Shown: piece after piece, positions 14,834 to 19,157 of the stretch
Numbering within the stretch: position 1 is the stretch's first letter
How the letters are laid out: each line of letters starts with the position of its first letter
Assembly: GCA_030039005.1 (NCBI GenBank)
Contig: JASHQT010000338.1
Span: 1-19,157, forward strand
Reading direction: 5' to 3'
DNA length: 19,157 nt
Source: Bryobacteraceae bacterium
GTDB taxonomy: Bacteria > Acidobacteriota > Terriglobia > Bryobacterales > Bryobacteraceae
Notes under the pieces: model-generated
The model's input: only the letters and a program-made list of their open reading frames with translations
Databases searched by the model: none
What the model was told of the DNA's origin: nothing
Translations under genes and position numbers: made by a program

Positions 14834-16696
14834 TCATCCCAAGGTTGCGGACCTGGCGATAGCTCGCCCGCGAGACGATCGATCGCGTCCCTCCGTCGTA
14901 GCCTGCATCCAAAACTTTAACTGAGCCGTCTTAATCTTGCCATTGCTGTCAAAATACCAGTCCAGCCACTCGTCTGGCGTCGACTTCAGCGTGGCATCGG
15001 CATCCTGGTCGCCGTTGCGGATCGACCATCTCCAGGCAAAGTGGTCATATACGTCTAGGACGTGCGTCGCATACGCCATCGCTAGTTTCTTGTTGCCCTT
15101 GATCATCACCAGGTTCTCATCGTTGTTATACGAGGCCTGGTAGCCGAGATTGTGGCTGCCCGTGATTACCGTGCAGTTGGCGTCGTCGAAAGGATCGATC
15201 ACTACGATCTTGTCATGCGTGATCGCAAAGCCCGCCTTCAGCAGCTCCGGCTTCCAACCTTGGGGCAGTTTGTCCCGGTTCAGAGCCGTTGCTGCGATCA
15301 CGCGCGGATCTTGCTTGGGGGGCGCCTTTTTCCGCCCCTTGGCCGTTCGCGGGGGTGAGGTACCCGTCAGGTCGTAGCGGAAGTTGCCTGCCGCGTCGGG
15401 CGATGTTACGCATCCACGCACGAAGAGGTCCTTTTTTGCTTTCTGAGCCGCGGCGGCAAACTCGGTAATGCTGGGCGTGCCGGGGATGAAAGCTAGAAAA
15501 AGCACCGCCTGCTTGGCCGCCATCACCCTCGCCGATAGATCCTTCATGTCCACGGGCATGAGCTCTTTGCCCGACTTCTTCTTCGCCGCCGAACGCGCGG
15601 CCGGAGTATTCGGCGAGAAGTAGCTGGTCAATCCACTGCGCTGGTCTGTCTGGCCGTCGAGAGTGAAGGGCTTGCCCGTGGAATCGAAGTCCCTCATGTC
15701 ATCCCCTTGGAACTTGCCCGTCCCCGCCTCTACGGCTTTCTCGTCGGCCTTCAGTGTGTTCCAATACGCCAGGTAACGCTCCGCGACGTTCGCGTCTTCG
15801 ATAATGAGGGCATTGTTGGTCTGTGCGCACAGCCCTGTGTCGGTCCAATTGGTCGACCCGGTCAGTACCGCCTTTGGCCCGCCGGAGTCCGCGTAGACCA
15901 GGAATTTGTTATGCACAATGTGCCCGCTGGGCGGCTTGCGGTAAAACGAATTTCCCTTGGTCAGCGCGTGAATTTTCTTCCACGCTGCGTCGTTTTCCCC
16001 CGGCTTCGCGGTGGTCCCGTCTTTCGGTTTGGGCGAGACAATGTCGGCCAGGACAATCTGCAGTTTGCTGCCCAAGTTTACCAGGCCTTGGATCAGCTCG
16101 ACGTCGGTCAATTCGTACAACGCAGCGTAAATAGTGCCGCCATTCGCCGCGCGCTTCAGGAAGCCGGTCAGAGTGCCGATCATGTCTCCCGCCAAATCCA
16201 GGCGTAGCTGGTTGCCCGGCTTGGCAATTGTTTCTTTCAGGCTGTCCGGGTTGATGTGGCCCTTCAACTCGAACGAGACGTGCTGCGTGGAGATCAGCCC
16301 GCGGTTGAAGACCGCCGATAGGGACGGCGAGCACTCCGATGTCAGAGTCACCTGGTTGGTGGTTAGAATGGGCAGCGATTTCATGGGCGTAAGGCTTCCA
16401 GGGCTGCCCTCCAGGGGGACGATCTTGTAACGGAATACCGGCGATATTTTCGTCTTGTCCACCAGTGGCCGCGCATAAACGTCCTTCCAGTAGAATTTCT
16501 GAATTGGAAACTGCTCCGTGGTCTGTCCGGGCTGGATGGTCTCTCCCTGGAATACGGCATGGCTTGGCAGCGGTGTCTCATGGCCCTTGTCGTCAACACG
16601 ATACAGGGCGAATCCCATGCAGCCATCAGGACGCTGGCCGTAGCTCCAGGCGATCGTGATCACATCGTTATTGGCAAATGCCACAGCATTACGCAT
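14834..16696 (-). CDS. phospholipase D-superfamily protein with two HKD motifs
   Basis: A 620-residue protein. Residues 1 to about 110 are beta-rich and fibronectin-III-like (inference). Two PLD half-sites follow. The first is His262-x-Lys264 in VHNKFLVYAD, ending with GSTNW. The second is His494-x-Lys496 in THDKIVVIDP, ending with GSHNLG. Two intact HKD motifs predict a catalytically competent phosphodiesterase, which could be a phospholipase, nuclease or transferase. No signal peptide is visible, so a cytosolic place is expected unless secretion is non-classical. The ATG at 16696 is supported by GGAGG 6 nt upstream. The gene is convergent with the histidine kinase (67 nt between stops). A possible promoter is at 16741-16768. 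The substrate cannot be read from sequence. Confidence 0.9.
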   Translation of the reverse strand: MRNAVAFANNDVITIAWSYGQRPDGCMGFALYRVDDKGHETPLPSHAVFQGETIQPGQTTEQFPIQKFYWKDVYARPLVDKTKISPVFRYKIVPLEGSPGSLTPMKSLPILTTNQVTLTSECSPSLSAVFNRGLISTQHVSFELKGHINPDSLKETIAKPGNQLRLDLAGDMIGTLTGFLKRAANGGTIYAALYELTDVELIQGLVNLGSKLQIVLADIVSPKPKDGTTAKPGENDAAWKKIHALTKGNSFYRKPPSGHIVHNKFLVYADSGGPKAVLTGSTNWTDTGLCAQTNNALIIEDANVAERYLAYWNTLKADEKAVEAGTGKFQGDDMRDFDSTGKPFTLDGQTDQRSGLTSYFSPNTPAARSAAKKKSGKELMPVDMKDLSARVMAAKQAVLFLAFIPGTPSITEFAAAAQKAKKDLFVRGCVTSPDAAGNFRYDLTGTSPPRTAKGRKKAPPKQDPRVIAATALNRDKLPQGWKPELLKAGFAITHDKIVVIDPFDDANCTVITGSHNLGYQASYNNDENLVMIKGNKKLAMAYATHVLDVYDHFAWRWSIRNGDQDADATLKSTPDEWLDWYFDSNGKIKTAQLKFWMQATTEGRDRSSRGRAIARSATLG

Positions 16697-16740
16697 ACAT
16701 TTCCTCCGCAGAGTTGGTCAATGAATACAGCTTTCCGCCC

Positions 16741-16768
16741 ATAATACACCAAGAAACCTGAATGCCAC
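16741..16768 (-). promoter_or_regulatory. possible promoter of the PLD-family gene
   Basis: On the minus strand TATTAT (16741-16746, five of six matches to TATAAT) lies 16 nt downstream of GTGGCA (16763-16768, four of six to TTGACA). Transcription would start near 16734, giving a leader of about 38 nt that contains the strong GGAGG site. This is consensus matching only. Confidence 0.35.
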
Positions 16769-16933
16769 TCGATTTTTTCAAGCTGCGGTAAGGAAAACTA
16801 GACCGGCAGAATAATCTCCAGGAAATGCAAGATTGGTTACAACCATCCTGGCGCACGGCTTGCTCGCGCAACCTTGTCCGGCCAGGCCGAGACCAGTTTC
16901 TAGGCTGCGTCGTAGGACGCCTGCTCCTCAAAC

Positions 16934-16965
16934 GCGGGGGCGACGCCGTCACGCGGAGCCCCCGC
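16934..16965 (+). repeat. long-stem hairpin, divergent member of the repeat family (copy E)
   Basis: A perfect 8-bp outer stem (GCGGGGGC with GCCCCCGC) encloses GAC-GC...GC-GGA, giving the same tandem G.A/A.G position (16942/16957 and 16943/16956) and the same GGCGAC...GGAGCC frame as copies A to D. The tip sequence is unrelated and the outer stem is longer. It lacks the 34-nt arm. It lies about 98 nt before the MDR gene, in the same orientation, with no T-run, so it is not a classical terminator. Confidence 0.6.
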
Positions 16966-17050
16966 TAAGCACGCGGTTTCGCCTGAAACGCGGTAAGTTG
17001 GCGCATCGGTGTGCCGTTGAGTGGAATCTAATGGCAGTGTCGCTCTGGTG

Positions 17051-17058
17051 AGGAGAAG
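17051..17058 (+). promoter_or_regulatory. ribosome binding site deciding the MDR start
   Basis: AGGAGAAG ends 4 nt before the ATG at 17063. This selects that codon over the in-frame ATG at 17021, whose extra 14 residues do not look like the family. Confidence 0.75.
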
Positions 17059-17062
17059 CGCT

Positions 17063-17983
17063 ATGCCGCGTGCCGTGAGATTCACTAACTATGGGGGGCT
17101 GGAAGTTCTGCAAGTGGTGGAGGTCGACCGCCCCAAGCCGGGGCCTGGCGGGGTGTTGGTGCGAGTGAAAGCCGCGGGCATTAATCCGGGCGAGGCCATG
17201 ATACGCAAAGGATTGTTTGCCGAGCGCTGGCCGGCCACGTTCCCTTCCGGCCAGGGCAGCGATTTGGCCGGGATCGTGGAGGAGGTCGGACCGGGCGTCA
17301 AGAATGTCGCCGTGGGCGATGAGGTGATCGGATTCACCAACGACCGGGCAAGCCAAGCCGAGTTCGTGCTGGTGGAATCCGGGAACCTGGTGCCTCGCCC
17401 GAAGAGTGTATCGTGGGAGCAGGCTGGCGCCTTGTTCGTGGCCGGGACTACGGCTTACGCCGCCGTGCGCAGCGTCGGTCTGAGCGCCGGTGACACGGTG
17501 GTTGTTTCCGGCGCCGCCGGTGGGGTCGGATCCATCGCGGTTCAGTTGGCCAGAAATGCGGAGGCCAAAGTGATTGGCCTGGCCAGCGACGCCAATCGCC
17601 AGTGGCTAACCGATCACGGGGTAGTTCCCGTTAACTACGGCGATGGAGTAGAAGATCGGATTCGCGCTGCTTCGGGCGGGAAAGTGGATGCGTTCATTGA
17701 TACTTTCGGCGGAGGGTACGTTGATCTGGCGATTCGGTTGGGCGTCGCTCCGAATCGAATCGATACCATCATCGACTTCGCCGCCGCGGCCAAGTACGGC
17801 GTGAAAACGGAAGGCAGCTACGAAGCCGCGAACGCGGGCGTACTCGGGGAACTCGCCGGTCTAATCGCCGCCGGCCGGCTCGACATCCCAATCGCCAAGG
17901 TCTATCCTCTGGCCCAGGTACGCGAGGCCTATCGAGAGCTCGAACAGCGTCACACACGCGGCAAGATCGTTCTGGAACCGTGA
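17063..17983 (+). CDS. zinc-free MDR oxidoreductase, quinone oxidoreductase-like
   Basis: A 306-residue NADP(H)-type medium-chain dehydrogenase/reductase of the quinone oxidoreductase group. The N-terminal GroES-like domain has AAGINPGEAMIRKG and GSDLAGIVEEVGPGV. The Rossmann domain has the cofactor loop GAAGGVG at residues 150-156 and VQLARNAEAKVIG. The structural-zinc cysteine cluster of alcohol dehydrogenases is absent. The C-terminus ends with the usual AYRELEQRHTRGKIVL. It is cytosolic; reduction of quinones or enones is the family's usual activity, but the substrate is unknown. It stands alone, with hairpin copy E upstream and repeat copy D downstream. Confidence 0.9.
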   Translation: MPRAVRFTNYGGLEVLQVVEVDRPKPGPGGVLVRVKAAGINPGEAMIRKGLFAERWPATFPSGQGSDLAGIVEEVGPGVKNVAVGDEVIGFTNDRASQAEFVLVESGNLVPRPKSVSWEQAGALFVAGTTAYAAVRSVGLSAGDTVVVSGAAGGVGSIAVQLARNAEAKVIGLASDANRQWLTDHGVVPVNYGDGVEDRIRAASGGKVDAFIDTFGGGYVDLAIRLGVAPNRIDTIIDFAAAAKYGVKTEGSYEAANAGVLGELAGLIAAGRLDIPIAKVYPLAQVREAYRELEQRHTRGKIVLEP

Positions 17984-18378
17984 CGTGCAGACTGCGCGTT
18001 CCGCCGTAACGGGATCCGCGACAACGCCAAATCCGCCCGCACCGTGCCGGTTCCGCCAACTGCCGACCCCGGAGGGCGACGCCGCAGGCGGAGCCGATCC
18101 CCCGCAGCCCTCCAGCAACACGGACCGCCCGTGAATATTACGGCGCCTAAACCGACTCCTGGAGAGCCATCCAATCCGAGCTCCGCGAGCGCCTCGCAGC
18201 ATTCTACGAGTAGCCGACGATACACCCGAAGGGCTCGCGCTACCTTGAACGATGCGCGCCAGCGAAACACCACCGCTCTATCGGGTAAGCACGGGAAGGT
18301 ATTGACCTGCCTCGATCCTTTCAGCCAGCGATAACTGAGGATTTCAGGACCTCGGCGATCCGTTCGCGAATAAGGGGC
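17984..18378. other. intergenic region holding repeat copy D
   Basis: In these 395 nt I see repeat copy D (18037-18103) and a 7-bp inverted repeat (GCGATAA at 18328-18334 with TTATCGC at 18379-18385) spanning the stop codon of the next minus-strand gene. That repeat is too widely spaced to be a convincing terminator. Nothing protein-like or tRNA-like was found in the remainder. Confidence 0.55.
18037..18103 (+). repeat. intergenic hairpin repeat, copy D
   Basis: Aligns without gaps to copies A and B over the 34-nt arm (CCGCACCGTGCCGGTT...), with the core starting at 18071. The core has GGC-GAC-GCC pairing with GGC-GGA-GCC around a GCA loop, with tandem G.A/A.G. It lies 54 nt after the MDR stop codon, in the same orientation as the other copies. 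Confidence 0.75.
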
Positions 18379-19157
18379 TTATCGCCTTACCGTAATGCTG
18401 GTTTCAGTATCCAACGGGCCAAACTGATCGATGCCAATGCCCTTGGGGGCGGTCGGGATTACCAGTTTCACCCAGACGGCATCCGGACCCTTGAAATACG
18501 AAGTCTCGGTCGCCTTGCGCAGGGCGTCGATGCTGTCCTGCTGCTTCCCGGAGGTCGCGGTGGCGAAACCCGGCAGCTCGAACACGACCCATGAGTCTTT
18601 GGCCATTTCGCTCAAGCTGATAGAAACTTCCGGTCTTTCGGTCTTCACACGGATCTCGGTGCCGGCGCGCACAGTGCTCTGATTGGCCGTGATCTTGAAG
18701 TCCTTGCCATTGCGGCTCAGGGTAATTGGTTTTTCAGGAGCAGCCGCCCGCGCAGGACCAGCCGCCCGTGCAGGCGCAGGCGCCGCTGACCGCACAGCAA
18801 CATCTTTCAGCGCAAGACCGACACCTCTTGTGGGTCCGGCCCTCCTGATGCTGAACTGAATGCGTCCGATATCACCCGTGCACACGGAGGCGTTCCAGGT
18901 GGGATGAATCTCGCAGGTGTCGTCCGTGGCGACGCTGTCGTTCTCGCCGTCGTGGATCAGAACATAGGAATCGGGGATGCCGGTCGTCGAGCCGTCCAGA
19001 TCGTGGATCGCCGCGGTCCGGTAGGCCGAACCACTCCGGTTGTCACTGTCGAACCTGGAGTCGATCTTCGGGAAATACACGGGCTTGGCATTGATGTATT
19101 TCGCACTCTTGACTGTGTTTTCGGTGGTAACCCCGGCGCCCGTAAACAACAGCCAGG
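18379..19157 (-). CDS. C-terminal part of a CEMIP/TMEM2-like surface protein (runs off the window)
   Basis: The frame stays open to the right edge of the window, so only the last 259 or so residues are seen and the true start lies outside; the TTG at 19149 is not a credible start. The first 100 residues, with AIHDLDGSTTGIPDSYVLIHDG and a later CEIHPTWNASVCTGDIGRIQF, resemble the conserved C-terminal beta-helix region of the CEMIP/TMEM2 (G8-domain) family, whose animal members include hyaluronan-binding or -degrading proteins. An Ala/Pro-rich linker follows, encoded partly by an 18-nt direct repeat (18741-18775). A last beta-rich domain (about 130 residues) ends at the TAA. An extracellular location is inferred from the family. 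Without the N-terminal domains the function is open. Confidence 0.65.
   Translation of the reverse strand, partial: WLLFTGAGVTTENTVKSAKYINAKPVYFPKIDSRFDSDNRSGSAYRTAAIHDLDGSTTGIPDSYVLIHDGENDSVATDDTCEIHPTWNASVCTGDIGRIQFSIRRAGPTRGVGLALKDVAVRSAAPAPARAAGPARAAAPEKPITLSRNGKDFKITANQSTVRAGTEIRVKTERPEVSISLSEMAKDSWVVFELPGFATATSGKQQDSIDALRKATETSYFKGPDAVWVKLVIPTAPKGIGIDQFGPLDTETSITVRR

Larger units (their letters stand above)
16697..17062. other. intergenic region between divergent PLD and MDR genes
   Basis: This 366-nt region holds the possible PLD promoter on the left, the long hairpin at 16934-16965 and, right after it, a second small hairpin (16972-16992: GTTTC pairing with GAAAC around GCCT, extended by CGC/GCG with one bulged G). 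The MDR ribosome site is at the right end. Short open frames here have no protein-like features. Confidence 0.6.

Noticed and set aside
16689..16700. Three-codon mini frame ATG-TAT-GCG-TAA overlapping the PLD start
   Set aside because: The GGAGG is only 2 nt from this ATG but well spaced for the in-frame PLD ATG; it is probably incidental.
18328..18385. GCGATAA/TTATCGC inverted repeat near the end of the last gene as a terminator
   Set aside because: The arms are 44 nt apart, no stable compact stem or T-run is present, and one arm overlaps the stop codon.
1..19157. CRISPR arrays, tRNA genes, insertion sequences or prophage
   Set aside because: No regularly spaced repeats with unique spacers, no tRNA-like cloverleaf, and no transposase, integrase or phage structural protein were seen. 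The intergenic repeats are irregularly spaced hairpins.

Overview
The window is high-GC bacterial chromosome with dense, well-spaced genes. It contains no tRNA, rRNA, CRISPR array, insertion sequence or phage structural gene that I can recognise. Gene content and style suggest a soil acidobacterium, perhaps near Solibacter/Bryobacter: a PYROXD2-like FAD enzyme beside glgB, an HtrA with a short N-terminal anchor, a large cytosolic hybrid kinase, and a CEMIP/TMEM2-like surface protein. This placement is inference from gene flavour and composition; no marker gene in the window decides it.

Layout. (1) 30-3787, minus: glgB (glycogen branching) followed 5 nt later by a PYROXD2-type FAD oxidoreductase, probably one transcript. 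(2) 3863-4753, plus: an adenosine-deaminase-family enzyme, divergent from glgB. (3) 4784-6886, minus: a compact three-gene set made of a small protein with three predicted membrane segments, a subtilisin-family (S8) protease with its own prodomain, and a small protein overlapping the protease gene by 44 nt that looks like a free-standing copy of that prodomain. (4) 6996-7517, minus: the decayed remains of an endonuclease III-like repair gene, with its helix-hairpin-helix in one frame and its iron-sulfur cysteine motif in another. (5) 7518-10151, minus: folD, coaE and htrA in a tight operon (4-nt gap, then an ATGA overlap). (6) 10327-14766, plus: an LCM-like methyltransferase and an 1133-residue hybrid histidine kinase with two complete kinase cores around a receiver domain. 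(7) 14834-16696, minus: a phospholipase D-superfamily protein with two HKD motifs. (8) 17063-17983, plus: a zinc-free quinone-oxidoreductase-type MDR enzyme. (9) 18379-19157, minus: the C-terminal part of a CEMIP/TMEM2-like protein that runs off the right edge.

Two things stand out. First, a family of short intergenic repeats (10208, 11191, 11264, 16934, 18037), all in the same orientation. They share the frame GGCGAC...GGAGCC and fold as hairpins with a tandem G.A/A.G mismatch. The tip sequence differs between copies but pairing is kept, and three copies also share a gap-free 34-nt upstream arm. Four of the five lie upstream of plus-strand genes. Second, the S8 protease / detached prodomain / membrane protein set looks like a self-contained regulated-proteolysis module whose biology I do not recognise.

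The rest is core metabolism (glycogen, one-carbon folate, CoA) and envelope protein quality control. Functional links between the blocks are not evident from the sequence.
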